Part shown: piece after piece, positions 6,388 to 15,149 of the stretch
Position numbering within the stretch: the first letter of the stretch is position 1
How the letters are laid out: every line of letters starts with the position of its first letter
Origin: RFPI01 sp964398195
Lineage (GTDB): Bacteria; Pseudomonadota; Gammaproteobacteria; Burkholderiales; Methylophilaceae
NCBI GenBank assembly: GCA_964398195.1
Contig: CAYNLW010000029.1
Coordinates: 1 to 15,379 of the forward strand
Length of the DNA: 15,379 bases
Direction: 5' to 3'
Position numbers and translations under genes: made by a program
The notes under the pieces: generated by a model
Seen by the model: the letters and a program-made list of their open reading frames with translations, nothing else
Told to the model about the DNA's origin: nothing
The model's database searches: none

Positions 6388-7854
6388 ATGACTTTTTCCC
6401 GCCGCAAAATCCACCCACAAAAGCTTGCTAACTCATTGTTACGCATGGCTTTATTCTGTTTAGCAGCCAGCACAGCGGGCTGTCAGTTTGTCAGCTATCA
6501 GGCCAAACCTATACAAGCAGAGCAAAATACCCAGCAATTTCAACAGCGTAACCCAAGTAGCCAAGACTTTTATGCCTATTTGCAAACGTTGGATATCGGG
6601 GTACAGCAATTTCCTATCAGTCAGTGGGATAGGGATTTGCTCAGCTATTGCGCGCTGTTCTATCACCCGGACTTGGACGTGGCACGTGCCCAATGGAAAG
6701 CCGCCCAAGCTACTCAGATAACAGCTGGTCAGCGGCCTGAATTAAAAGCGGGTGGTTTTGTTGGTCGCGATGGCGAAAGCCCTTGGACCTATGGCTTGGG
6801 CATAGATATCTATATAGAAACCGCTGGACGTCGCGAGATTCGCCTTGATCGAGCTAAGAATCTTACCGAAGCTGCCCGCATCAATATCGCGCAAACCGCA
6901 TGGAATGTGCGTTCCAGAGCCATGCGCAGCTTGTTGCAATATCAATACAATGTGCAACTCACCGAGCTGTTAAAACAAGAATTCGCCTTACGGCAAGATA
7001 TGGTGGATATCTTGCAGAAGCGCTTGGACGCTGGCATCGCCTCGAATGTGGAATTAAATAATGCACGCATTTTTGCACAAAAAACTGAACAGGCTTATGT
7101 CACCGAGCTAGGCCGCCAGCCAGCCTTGCAAGCCGCGCTTGCCAGTGATTTGGGCTTGCCGCTGAATCAACTGAATGGCATGAATATCGCTAGCATGACG
7201 CTCAACGCAGATGCGGCTGGCTCAAGCAATGACGCCATCGCTGATATTAAAAGTCTGCAAAGCTACGCATTGCTCAATCGACTGGATATTCGCGCCGCCT
7301 TGGCAAAGTATGAAGCGGCTGAAGCGAGCTTAAGATTAGAAATTGCCAAGCAATACCCTGATTTTGTGCTAACCCCCAGCTATGTGTTTGAACAAGGCGA
7401 CCGCATTTGGACGCTGGGTTTAAATAGCTTGCTCACCTTGTTAAATCGCAATCGCGGCCTTATTGCCGAGGCCACCGCCCTGCGCGAAGTGGAAGCGGCG
7501 CAATTTTATGCGCTACAAACACGGGTGATTCGACAAATTGAAATGCAACAATCAACCGTATTTAGTGTGCAAGAGAATGTGAAGCGTGCTGAACAGGTAT
7601 TACAGGTACAATCGCAACGTTTTAAACAAACGCAACGCCAATTTGAAACAGGTATCGCCGACCGATTAGAGCTGACTGGCGGGCAATTGGAGTTGGTGAT
7701 TGCGCAACAAAATCGATTAAATTTAAGTTATCAGCTACAGGCTGCATTAATAGAGCTTGAAGATGGCTTGCAACGCCCGATTCAAGGCTTATTTAAGCTG
7801 CCAGATACAGTGCAAAATTCAGCTACTTTAAACAATAAAGGTCAGGCCTCATGA
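6388..7854 (+). CDS. TolC/CusC-type outer-membrane efflux lipoprotein (OMF)
   Basis: This protein should form the trimeric outer-membrane channel of a tripartite efflux pump. The 488 residues start with a basic N-region and a hydrophobic stretch ending ASTAGC, a plausible lipobox with the lipidated cysteine at C32 and Q at +2, which favours outer-membrane sorting. Threonine rather than leucine at -3 is somewhat unusual. Two OEP-like repeats follow (about 75-265 and 285-475). Their matching segments KRLDAGIASNVELNNA and RQFETGIADRLELTGG show the internal duplication of this family. It is the first gene of a three-gene operon, and its stop overlaps the adaptor start (ATGA). No good ribosome-binding site lies close to the ATG, since AAAAGG is about 15 bases away. 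A later in-frame ATG at 6445 would give a shorter lipoprotein signal and cannot be excluded. Confidence 0.92.
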   Translation: MTFSRRKIHPQKLANSLLRMALFCLAASTAGCQFVSYQAKPIQAEQNTQQFQQRNPSSQDFYAYLQTLDIGVQQFPISQWDRDLLSYCALFYHPDLDVARAQWKAAQATQITAGQRPELKAGGFVGRDGESPWTYGLGIDIYIETAGRREIRLDRAKNLTEAARINIAQTAWNVRSRAMRSLLQYQYNVQLTELLKQEFALRQDMVDILQKRLDAGIASNVELNNARIFAQKTEQAYVTELGRQPALQAALASDLGLPLNQLNGMNIASMTLNADAAGSSNDAIADIKSLQSYALLNRLDIRAALAKYEAAEASLRLEIAKQYPDFVLTPSYVFEQGDRIWTLGLNSLLTLLNRNRGLIAEATALREVEAAQFYALQTRVIRQIEMQQSTVFSVQENVKRAEQVLQVQSQRFKQTQRQFETGIADRLELTGGQLELVIAQQNRLNLSYQLQAALIELEDGLQRPIQGLFKLPDTVQNSATLNNKGQAS

Positions 7855-8918
7855 GGGAAAATGCCAAGCGAATTATCCTGATTCAATTCATTATCATCGT
7901 ATTGATGTTTTGGTTGATTGTGTTTTACGGCAAAGACGAATACGACCAGCTTAGCCTAGGGCAAGATGACAATATTGAAACTGTCGATCGAGTAAAAAAA
8001 GTAAACGGCTTATCCGTGGTGGTGGCCAGCCCCGCTGAGCAATTGCAGAACGATATCCGCACGCAAATTCTTTCTTCTAGCGAACATCAACAGACACTTA
8101 ATGTATTAGGCACAGTGCTGAATATTGATATGTTGATTGAAACCAGAACGCGCTTTTTAAATGCCAAAGCCAATGCCAATATCGCTCGCGCTGCGCTACT
8201 CAATAGCCAGCAGGAATATCGCCGTATGCAGCAGCTGAATCAGGATAATCGTAATGTTTCTGATCAGCTGGTATTAACCAAAGAGGCGATATTTAAAGCT
8301 GACCAAGCCAAGCTAGCCGCTGCCGAATTAGAAGCGAAGAATCTGCAAGATAAAATTCGCCAAAACTGGGGCACTGCGCTAGCCAATATGGCGACAGCTG
8401 AGCAACTTAACCCAGTGATGCAGCAACTGCTTAGCCATCAAACTATGTTGGTGCTGGTGGTATTTCCGGTGGATTTGAAAACACCTGCTAATCATGTAGA
8501 AATCTCCCCCATAGGCGCGGACACCAGCCCGATCAATGCTAGCTTGTTAGCGGAAGCACCGATTACCGACAGCACCATGCAAGGGGTAACTTATTACTAC
8601 ACCGCACCCGCCGTGCATTTAAGAGCGGATATGCGCGTCAATGTGTTGTTAAAAGAAAAGCTCAGCACGCAAAACAATCATGGCTTAATCGTGCCTAGCG
8701 CAGCAGTGGTGTGGTACGGCGGCAAGGCATGGATTTATAAGAAAAGCAAAACCGACCAATTTGTGCGTTTACCTATATTGACCGACCACCCAGTGCCTGG
8801 GGGCTGGTATGTGGATAGCGAAAATATCAGCGCTGAAGACAATATCGTGATTAGCGGTGCGCAGCTGCTGCTATCGGAAGAATTTAAATACCAAATCAAA
8901 AATGAGAACGAGGACTAG
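7851..8918 (+). CDS. divergent periplasmic adaptor (membrane fusion protein) of an RND efflux pump
   Basis: The protein (355 residues) is expected to bridge the inner-membrane RND pump and the outer-membrane channel. Residues 7-26 form one hydrophobic N-terminal segment after MRENAKR, probably an uncleaved inner-membrane anchor. Residues about 52-105 resemble the first half of a lipoyl/barrel-sandwich domain. Residues about 100-175 are rich in Ala, Gln, Leu and Glu and form a helical hairpin region. The second half (about 196-350) is beta-rich and includes ADMRVNVLLKE and GLIVPSAAVVWYGGKAWIY, typical of the beta-barrel and membrane-proximal domains of adaptors. The second lipoyl half is not obvious, and no metal-binding His or Met cluster is seen. 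It overlaps the OMF gene by four bases and ends five bases before the pump start, so the assignment rests strongly on context. Confidence 0.88.
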   Translation: MRENAKRIILIQFIIIVLMFWLIVFYGKDEYDQLSLGQDDNIETVDRVKKVNGLSVVVASPAEQLQNDIRTQILSSSEHQQTLNVLGTVLNIDMLIETRTRFLNAKANANIARAALLNSQQEYRRMQQLNQDNRNVSDQLVLTKEAIFKADQAKLAAAELEAKNLQDKIRQNWGTALANMATAEQLNPVMQQLLSHQTMLVLVVFPVDLKTPANHVEISPIGADTSPINASLLAEAPITDSTMQGVTYYYTAPAVHLRADMRVNVLLKEKLSTQNNHGLIVPSAAVVWYGGKAWIYKKSKTDQFVRLPILTDHPVPGGWYVDSENISAEDNIVISGAQLLLSEEFKYQIKNENED

Positions 8919-8923
8919 TCGCC

Positions 8924-11900
8924 ATGATGACGGCGCTAGTTAAGTTCTCGATACGCTTTAGCGGGGTCATTATTGGCTTAGCTGCCTTGATTATTATCTA
9001 CGGCATCTACAGCCTGACGCGCAGCAATCTAGACGTTTTTCCGGAATTCGCCCCTACCCAACTGATTATTCAAACCGAAGCCCCCGGGCTTTCTACCGAC
9101 TTGGTTGAGCGGCTGGTCAGTCAGCCTATAGAAAACACCATCGCCGGCACAGTAGGCATCTCTATGATGCGCTCGCAGTCTATCCCCGGCTTGTCGGTGA
9201 TTACCATTATTTTTAAAGAAGGCACTGACGTTTATCGCAATCGACAAGTGATTGCCGAACGTTTAACCACTTTGGGCGGCCGATTGCCGGCACGTGTGGT
9301 GCCCAATATCACCCCGCTGACTTCGGCAGCCAGCACGGTGATGGGGGTGGGCTTAAGCTCGGATAAGGTGGATTTGCGCGAACTGCGCAGTATTGTGGAT
9401 TGGGAATTGCGCCCGCATTTGCTGTCTGTGGAAGGAGTAGCAGACGTCAATGTGTTTGGTGGCGAGGTCAAGCAATTACAAATTCAAGTCAAGCCGCAAC
9501 AGTTGGTGATGTATAAATTATCCTTACAAGAAGTGGTCGATGCCGCCTCACGTTCGACTGGGGTAAGAGGTGCTGGATTTGTCGAGAACAATAACCAACG
9601 CATTATTCTCAACACCATAGGTCAATCGCTCACCCCGCAACAGCTTGGGCAAACCACAGTGGCCTATCGCAATGGACAGAGCATTAAGTTTAATGACATC
9701 GCCAGTGTCGCCGAGGGGGCGCAGCCATCGATAAGCAGCGCCTCAATTAACGGCAAAACTGGCATTTACCTATCTATTCAAGGTCAGCTAGGCGCCAATA
9801 CCTACGGGGTTACTGAGTCGCTAGAAAAAGCGTTGCAACAAATCAAACCCTCGCTGGAGCGACGTGGCATTACCCTGCACGAGGGCTTATTCAGACCCGC
9901 CAACTTTATTGATACTGCGGTATATGGCGTGCGCACCGATATTTTGATTGGCTCGGTGTTGGTGGTAATTGTGTTGTTCCTGTTTTTGTTTAATGTACGC
10001 ACCGCCTTTATTTCCGCCACCGCCATTCCGCTGTCCTTGTTAACCGCGATTGTGGTACTGAGCTATTTCAAAATCGGCATCAATATTATGGTGTTGGGTG
10101 GGCTGGCCATCGCCTTGGGTGAGGTGGTCGATGATGCCATTATTGATACCGAAAATATCTTTAGACGACTGCGCGAAAATCGCCAACTGGCCAAGCCCTT
10201 ACCTGCCTACCAAGTGGTATTCAACGCCTCTATGGAAGTGCGCAGCTCGGTGGTGTACGCCACCATTATCGTGGCCTTGGTATTTATGCCTCTGCTCACC
10301 CTGACTGGTGTGGCGGGCAAGCTATTTGCGCCATTGGGCTTTTCCTATATCGCAGCGATTTTGGCTTCATTAGCGGTAGCGCTGACGCTCACCCCTGCGC
10401 TGTGTTATCTATTGCTGGCCAAAGCCAAATTAGAAATTGCCGACCCACCGATTATCGCTTGGATTAAGCAACGTTATACCCGCTTGCTGATGCTGATTGA
10501 AAAGCACTATAAGCGCACCATCGCCATTACTATCGCGGTGATTGCCATAGGCTTGGGCACCCTGCCCTTATTTAAAAGCCAATTTATTCCTCGCTTGCAC
10601 GAGGGGCATTTTATTATGCATATGACCTTGGTGCCGGGCACCTCGGAAAAAGAATCTTTGCGTATAGGCAATCGCGTGTCGCAAGCGATACGCGGAATTA
10701 AAGGGGTGAAAAGCGTGGTGCAATGGGTGGGCCGTGCGCAAAATGGCGCGGATACCTTTGCCACCCATTACAGCGAATTTGAAATTGAAATCGGCACCCT
10801 ATCCGGTAGCGAGCAAAACCGCATTCTGGCGGAGATACGCGAGCGGGTTTCTGGCTTACAAGACAGCGGCGATGACAAGGCTGACCATGACGGCGAGCAA
10901 TCAGCCGGCTTTATCGGCACCAACTTCGCCATCAATACCTTCCTCACTGAGCGCATAGAAGAAACCATCTCCGGCTATGCGGCCAGCAATGTGATTAATA
11001 TTTACGGCAATGATTTGGACGCTTTAGATCGCGATGCACAAGCGGTGGCTGGAGTGATTTCTGGCATAGCAGGGGCGCGCGATGTATTGGTGCAGTCACC
11101 GCCCGGCAATCCTCAGCTCAGCATACGGTTGCGCCACGATAAGCTAGCGCAATGGGGCTTGCAACCCACCGATGTGCTGGACAATATCCGCGCCGCATAT
11201 GAAAGCATGCCGATTACCCCTTTGTATGATAACAACCGCATGTATTGGTTATCTGTGGTGCTAGAGCCGAATAGTCGTTTGGATATTAATAGCATACGCA
11301 AACTGCCTATTTTTAATCGTGAAGGTCGCTTGGTGACGCTGGGCGATATCGCCGACATTAGCCAAGAAAGTGGCCGTTCAAAGATTCTGCACGCTGGCGC
11401 CAAGCGTATCCAAACGGTGACTGCCAATGTCGCTGGACGCGATGTAGAGAGCTTCTCGCAGGAAATTAAAACACGTTTAAAACAACTTAAATTAGCCCCC
11501 GGCAATTATCTGACCTTCAGCGGCGAAGCCGAAGCGCAGAGCCAATCGCGCGAGGATTTAATCGTGCATTCATTGATTGCGACGGTAGGGATTTTCTTAA
11601 TGCTGTATATCGCGTTTGGCAATTTAAGAAATCTATTGCTGACCTTTATCAATCTGCCGTTTGCCTTGATAGGCGGGGTGTTAGCGGTGATGTTCACCGG
11701 TGGTTGGATTTCACTGGGCTCTATGGTGGGCTTTGTGACCCTGTTTGGCATCACCCTGCGCAATTCGATTATGCTGGTGTCGCATTATCAGCATCTGATT
11801 AATTACGAGGGCAAGCAATGGAATATAGAAACCGCGATTCAGGGCGCTTCTGAACGTTTGCCATCGATTTTAATGACCGCCTTGGTCACCGCGCTGGGGC

Positions 11901-12079
11901 TATTGCCATTGGCGGCTGGTAGCGGTCAGCCTGGGCGAGAAATTGAAGGTCCGATGGCGATTATTATTGTCGGTGGCTTGGTCACCTCTACCCTGCTGAA
12001 TCTGCTGATTTTGCCCACCATCATGTTGCACTTTGGCCGCTTTGAACAACAAAGCGAATTCGAGCAAGCTGCCAATTAA
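8924..12079 (+). CDS. RND-family efflux pump, CzcA/CusA-related, atypical TM4 motif
   Basis: This is the inner-membrane proton-driven pump of the tripartite system, 1051 residues, the normal size. TM1 lies near residues 9-30, TM2-TM6 near 338-500, TM7 near 533-550 and TM8-TM12 near 882-1036, with two large periplasmic loops between. The start NLDVFPEFAP and the pairs LDVFPEF/TEAPGLS and VEGVADVNVFGG are characteristic of heavy-metal RND pumps. The TM4 relay reads GEVVDDAIIDTEN (399-411). D403 and E410 align with CzcA D408 and E415, but the DFG aspartate is missing. The doublet D403-D404 looks like the HAE1 (AcrB) pattern, and E400 and D408 are extra acids. An acidic, His-containing stretch (about 647-660) looks like an insertion in the second porter domain. 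GAGGA lies nine bases before the ATG. The substrate is unknown: a metal ion is likely, but an organic substrate is possible. Confidence 0.94.
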   Translation: MMTALVKFSIRFSGVIIGLAALIIIYGIYSLTRSNLDVFPEFAPTQLIIQTEAPGLSTDLVERLVSQPIENTIAGTVGISMMRSQSIPGLSVITIIFKEGTDVYRNRQVIAERLTTLGGRLPARVVPNITPLTSAASTVMGVGLSSDKVDLRELRSIVDWELRPHLLSVEGVADVNVFGGEVKQLQIQVKPQQLVMYKLSLQEVVDAASRSTGVRGAGFVENNNQRIILNTIGQSLTPQQLGQTTVAYRNGQSIKFNDIASVAEGAQPSISSASINGKTGIYLSIQGQLGANTYGVTESLEKALQQIKPSLERRGITLHEGLFRPANFIDTAVYGVRTDILIGSVLVVIVLFLFLFNVRTAFISATAIPLSLLTAIVVLSYFKIGINIMVLGGLAIALGEVVDDAIIDTENIFRRLRENRQLAKPLPAYQVVFNASMEVRSSVVYATIIVALVFMPLLTLTGVAGKLFAPLGFSYIAAILASLAVALTLTPALCYLLLAKAKLEIADPPIIAWIKQRYTRLLMLIEKHYKRTIAITIAVIAIGLGTLPLFKSQFIPRLHEGHFIMHMTLVPGTSEKESLRIGNRVSQAIRGIKGVKSVVQWVGRAQNGADTFATHYSEFEIEIGTLSGSEQNRILAEIRERVSGLQDSGDDKADHDGEQSAGFIGTNFAINTFLTERIEETISGYAASNVINIYGNDLDALDRDAQAVAGVISGIAGARDVLVQSPPGNPQLSIRLRHDKLAQWGLQPTDVLDNIRAAYESMPITPLYDNNRMYWLSVVLEPNSRLDINSIRKLPIFNREGRLVTLGDIADISQESGRSKILHAGAKRIQTVTANVAGRDVESFSQEIKTRLKQLKLAPGNYLTFSGEAEAQSQSREDLIVHSLIATVGIFLMLYIAFGNLRNLLLTFINLPFALIGGVLAVMFTGGWISLGSMVGFVTLFGITLRNSIMLVSHYQHLINYEGKQWNIETAIQGASERLPSILMTALVTALGLLPLAAGSGQPGREIEGPMAIIIVGGLVTSTLLNLLILPTIMLHFGRFEQQSEFEQAAN

Positions 12080-12082
12080 GCA

Positions 12083-14824
12083 TCACGCTTGCATCAACAA
12101 AGCCCACAAATGCTGAATCGCCTGCATGGCTAGTCTAATATTTGACTGGCTTGTCTGACTGATATCAGCCTGGCTCACTTCAAGGTTGCTCTGCCCCTGT
12201 AATTTCATGGCATGTTGCTGTTTACGTAATTGCAGATAAGCTTGTGCAGCGGCTTCTGCTTCGGCTTGCGGAATGATATGTAGCTGGGCTAATAAGCGTA
12301 ATAAGGCGAAATTGCCAATATTTTGCGTCAGTTCGGCATACTCATGGGCGTGCAGCAACACTAAGTACTGCACGATAAATTCCAAATCCACCAATCCACC
12401 GCGACTAAGTTTGATATCCACCATACCTTGGCTAGGGCGAAGGTTTTGCAACATTTTTTGTCGCATGGCTAACACATCGCTGCGCAATGTCTGCGCATCG
12501 CGCTTTAGTCGCAGCACCTTTTGTCGTATCTGCTCAAACTGCTCCCCTATGCTGCTATCGCCAGCACAAAAAGCAGCGCGGGTGATGGCCTGATGTTCCC
12601 ATGTCCATGCCTTGTGCATTTGGTATTCATCAAACGCGCTGATATCGCTGACCAACAAGCCACTATTACCATCTGGCCGTAATTGCATATCGGTTTCATA
12701 CAACAAGCCCGCTGCTGTGGTGCTATTCAGCCAAGTATTAATGCGTTGACCAAAACGCGCATAGATTTCTGCCGCTGCCGGATGCTCATCTTGATAGAGA
12801 AAAATAATATCTAGGTCTGAGGCATAAGCCAGCTCTTTGCCGCCCAGCTTGCCATAGCCAATGATGGCAAAGCGTGGGGTGTCGCGATGGCGACCTTTAA
12901 AGTTGCGCCATAGCGTGTCTATGCTGAGTTGCAAGATTAGACTGGCTAGCTCGCTGAGATAATCCGACACCGTGGTCAAAGGCAAATCGCCTGCCACATC
13001 TTTGGCAGCAAAACGGAAAATCGCAGCGTGTTTAAATTGCCGCATTAAATCCATTTGCCGCTCCATATCACCTTCGGCTTCATTTAAGCGTTGCTGCAAA
13101 TCTTGTTGCATGGCAGCAAAGTCCGGCACGGCATATAAATATTGCGTATCTAGCAATTCATCTAATAACACCGGATGTTGCGCCAAATATTGCGCTAGCC
13201 AAGGACTAGCAGAAACCAAGCGGGTAAGCAGTTGCAAGGCGGCTGGATACTCAGCCAATAAAGCCAAATAACTGGCACGTCGGCAAATAGATTCCAGCAA
13301 GTCTTGCACCCGCATCAGTGTTTGATCTGGCTGTTGTTGTTGTGCCGCGAGGGCAATCACCATAGGCATCAATTTATCTAAACGCTGGCGACTGATTTCG
13401 GGCAAGCTGCGATAACGCGAACCCTCACGCATCGCCAATAAACGCCGCGCCACTTGTGCTAAATCTTGATAACCAAGCTCGGCCAGCGCCTGCAAGGCAT
13501 TGCTGTCATCTGCCTGCATCTGCCAGAGATTGAATGGTGTGGCGGGCTGTTGCCCTGCTTCAGCTTGATCATGATTGGCAAATACCGCTTTGAATTGTGC
13601 GTCCACCAGCACCCGATGTTGCTCTAATTGCGCCAATAGCGCAGGCCAATCCGCCACATCCATGGCCAAAGCCAGCGCCGTTCTGGCGGACTCTGAGGTG
13701 GGCAAATCTTGCGTTTGCTGGTCTTCTAGATATTGAATCCTATGCTCTAATTGACGCAAAAAGTGATACGCCGATTTCAGTTGTAGCACCTCTTGCGCCG
13801 GCAACAACTGCTTTTGTTGCAATAAATCCAGCACCTGCAAGGTGGGGCGAATTTGCAAACTAGCGTCCTGCCCGCCACGAATAAGTTGAAATACTTGCGC
13901 GATAAACTCAATCTCGCGGATGCCGCCGCGCCCTAGCTTGATATTGTCCAACTTATCCCGCTGATTCACATCACGCTCTATCTGCGCTTTTAAATCGCGC
14001 ATAGAGGCAAACACGCCAAAGTCCAAATATTTGCGATACACAAAAGGTCTTAATAAATCGCTCAACTGCCTAGCTTCGCCCGTAATCACTCGCCCCTTAA
14101 TCCAAGCGTAGCGCTCCCACTCTCGACCTTGCGTTTGATAATATTCTTCCAACATCGCCAAACTGCACACCAGTGGCCCCTCAGAGCCATATGGACGCAA
14201 GCGCATATCCACGCGAAAGACAAAGCCATCTTGCGTCACTTCATCGATGGCGGCGATGAGTAACTTGCCCAAACGGGTAAAGAAATCAAAATTGCTGACA
14301 GACTTTTGCGTATCTGAATTGGTTTGCGTTTGCCCATCTTCAGCAAAAGCAAAAATCAAATCAATATCCGAAGAAACATTTAAATCTTCCCCACCCAATT
14401 TGCCCATGCCCACCACAATCAGCTGTTGCGCCTGCCCAGATTCGCCCACAGGCTGACCATAGCGACTGACCAACAAAGGGTGCAAAAACGCCAACGCCGT
14501 CTGCACAGCCACTTCCGCCAAGTCCGTCATAGCACGCATCACTTCAGCCAAATCAGCCAAATGATTCAAATCACGCAACATCACCCGCAACATCACCCGC
14601 TGCCGCAACTGCCGCAAAGCACACTTCAAACTCGCTTCATCAGTAATTGTTTGCTGCGCTAGAAAATCCTGCATCGCCTGACGACTAAACGCCTGCTCAA
14701 CATGCGCCACACAGTCCTGCGCCAACAGCGCATTACTAGCAATCAATCTGGCAAAAAAAGGACTACAACACTGCGCGTGCTGAATCAGCTGTTGCGGTGA
14801 GAGAGAGGAAAGTCTGATAGACAT
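12083..14824 (-). CDS. glnE: glutamine synthetase adenylyltransferase / adenylyl-removing enzyme GlnE
   Basis: GlnE switches glutamine synthetase off by adenylylating it and on again by phosphorolytic de-adenylylation, in response to PII and glutamine, in the cytoplasm. The 913 residues hold two nucleotidyltransferase domains. The N-terminal adenylyl-removing domain has GMGKLGGEDLNVSSDIDL (139-156) with the metal ligands D153 and D155. The C-terminal adenylyltransferase domain has GYGKLGGKELAYASDLDI (656-673) with D670 and D672. Each is followed by a conserved arginine-rich segment (RVDMRLRPYGSEG and ETDMQLRPDGNSG) and a helical domain (KLGRGGIREIEF and KLSRGGLVDLEF). There is no clear Shine-Dalgarno site before the ATG, where the sequence is TTCCCCACCGC, so translation may be weak. 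The stop codon lies three bases from that of the convergent pump gene. Confidence 0.97.
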   Translation of the reverse strand: MSIRLSSLSPQQLIQHAQCCSPFFARLIASNALLAQDCVAHVEQAFSRQAMQDFLAQQTITDEASLKCALRQLRQRVMLRVMLRDLNHLADLAEVMRAMTDLAEVAVQTALAFLHPLLVSRYGQPVGESGQAQQLIVVGMGKLGGEDLNVSSDIDLIFAFAEDGQTQTNSDTQKSVSNFDFFTRLGKLLIAAIDEVTQDGFVFRVDMRLRPYGSEGPLVCSLAMLEEYYQTQGREWERYAWIKGRVITGEARQLSDLLRPFVYRKYLDFGVFASMRDLKAQIERDVNQRDKLDNIKLGRGGIREIEFIAQVFQLIRGGQDASLQIRPTLQVLDLLQQKQLLPAQEVLQLKSAYHFLRQLEHRIQYLEDQQTQDLPTSESARTALALAMDVADWPALLAQLEQHRVLVDAQFKAVFANHDQAEAGQQPATPFNLWQMQADDSNALQALAELGYQDLAQVARRLLAMREGSRYRSLPEISRQRLDKLMPMVIALAAQQQQPDQTLMRVQDLLESICRRASYLALLAEYPAALQLLTRLVSASPWLAQYLAQHPVLLDELLDTQYLYAVPDFAAMQQDLQQRLNEAEGDMERQMDLMRQFKHAAIFRFAAKDVAGDLPLTTVSDYLSELASLILQLSIDTLWRNFKGRHRDTPRFAIIGYGKLGGKELAYASDLDIIFLYQDEHPAAAEIYARFGQRINTWLNSTTAAGLLYETDMQLRPDGNSGLLVSDISAFDEYQMHKAWTWEHQAITRAAFCAGDSSIGEQFEQIRQKVLRLKRDAQTLRSDVLAMRQKMLQNLRPSQGMVDIKLSRGGLVDLEFIVQYLVLLHAHEYAELTQNIGNFALLRLLAQLHIIPQAEAEAAAQAYLQLRKQQHAMKLQGQSNLEVSQADISQTSQSNIRLAMQAIQHLWALLMQA

Positions 14825-14872
14825 GCGGTGGGGAATTTATGTATGAGTAATAAACAAGCAATAACAAGCTAC

Positions 14873-14901
14873 AGTATAGCCTTTAACCAGCAATACTTTA
14901 A
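14873..14901 (-). promoter_or_regulatory. possible glnE promoter
   Basis: In the 82-base gap between brnA and glnE the minus strand carries TATACT (14878-14873), a good -10 element. The best -35 at 17 bases is TTAAAG (14901-14896), with only three of six consensus bases. Transcription would start near 14866, about 42 bases before the glnE ATG. Co-transcription from the brnA side is the alternative. Confidence 0.4.
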
Positions 14902-14906
14902 CTAAA

Positions 14907-15149
14907 CTAGACCTGATGTTGTTTATAAGCATCTACATAGGCATCCACTAGACGCCTAATCATGCGTTGATATTGGGTGTTATTTTTAACTGCCTCTGAC
15001 TTAAAAAAATCAATACTCTTCTTACTCAAGGCCAAAGTCACTTTAACCGTTTCTTCATTAAAAGAAAGCTCAGCAACCGAAGGCAAAAAGTCTTTAATAA
15101 CTTTCACCTCACCCAATGGCTCATCACTATATTTGATTTTCGCTTTCAT
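14907..15149 (-). CDS. brnA: BrnA/CopG-type ribbon-helix-helix antitoxin
   Basis: The 80-residue protein begins MKAKIKYSDEPLGEVKVIKDFLPS and continues with VKVTLALSKKSIDFFKSEAVKNNTQYQRMIRRLVDAYVDAY. The strand VKVTLALS followed by two helices is the ribbon-helix-helix DNA-binding fold of BrnA and other CopG-like antitoxins. Such antitoxins neutralise a BrnT ribonuclease toxin and repress their own promoter. The ATG at 15149 is chosen because GGAAAGG lies six bases upstream and the family starts here. A TTG 12 codons further up lacks this support. Its start overlaps by 23 bases the end of a reading frame encoding a BrnT C-terminus, the usual brnT-brnA arrangement, but that toxin gene is truncated. 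The antitoxin itself looks complete and may still act as a DNA-binding repressor. The family call is from pattern recognition only. Confidence 0.84.
   Translation of the reverse strand: MKAKIKYSDEPLGEVKVIKDFLPSVAELSFNEETVKVTLALSKKSIDFFKSEAVKNNTQYQRMIRRLVDAYVDAYKQHQV

Noticed and set aside
6388..12079. Naming the efflux operon czcCBA or cusCBA
   Set aside because: The gene order matches, but the pump lacks the CzcA DFG motif and I could not identify the CusA methionine cluster. No metal-responsive regulator is linked.
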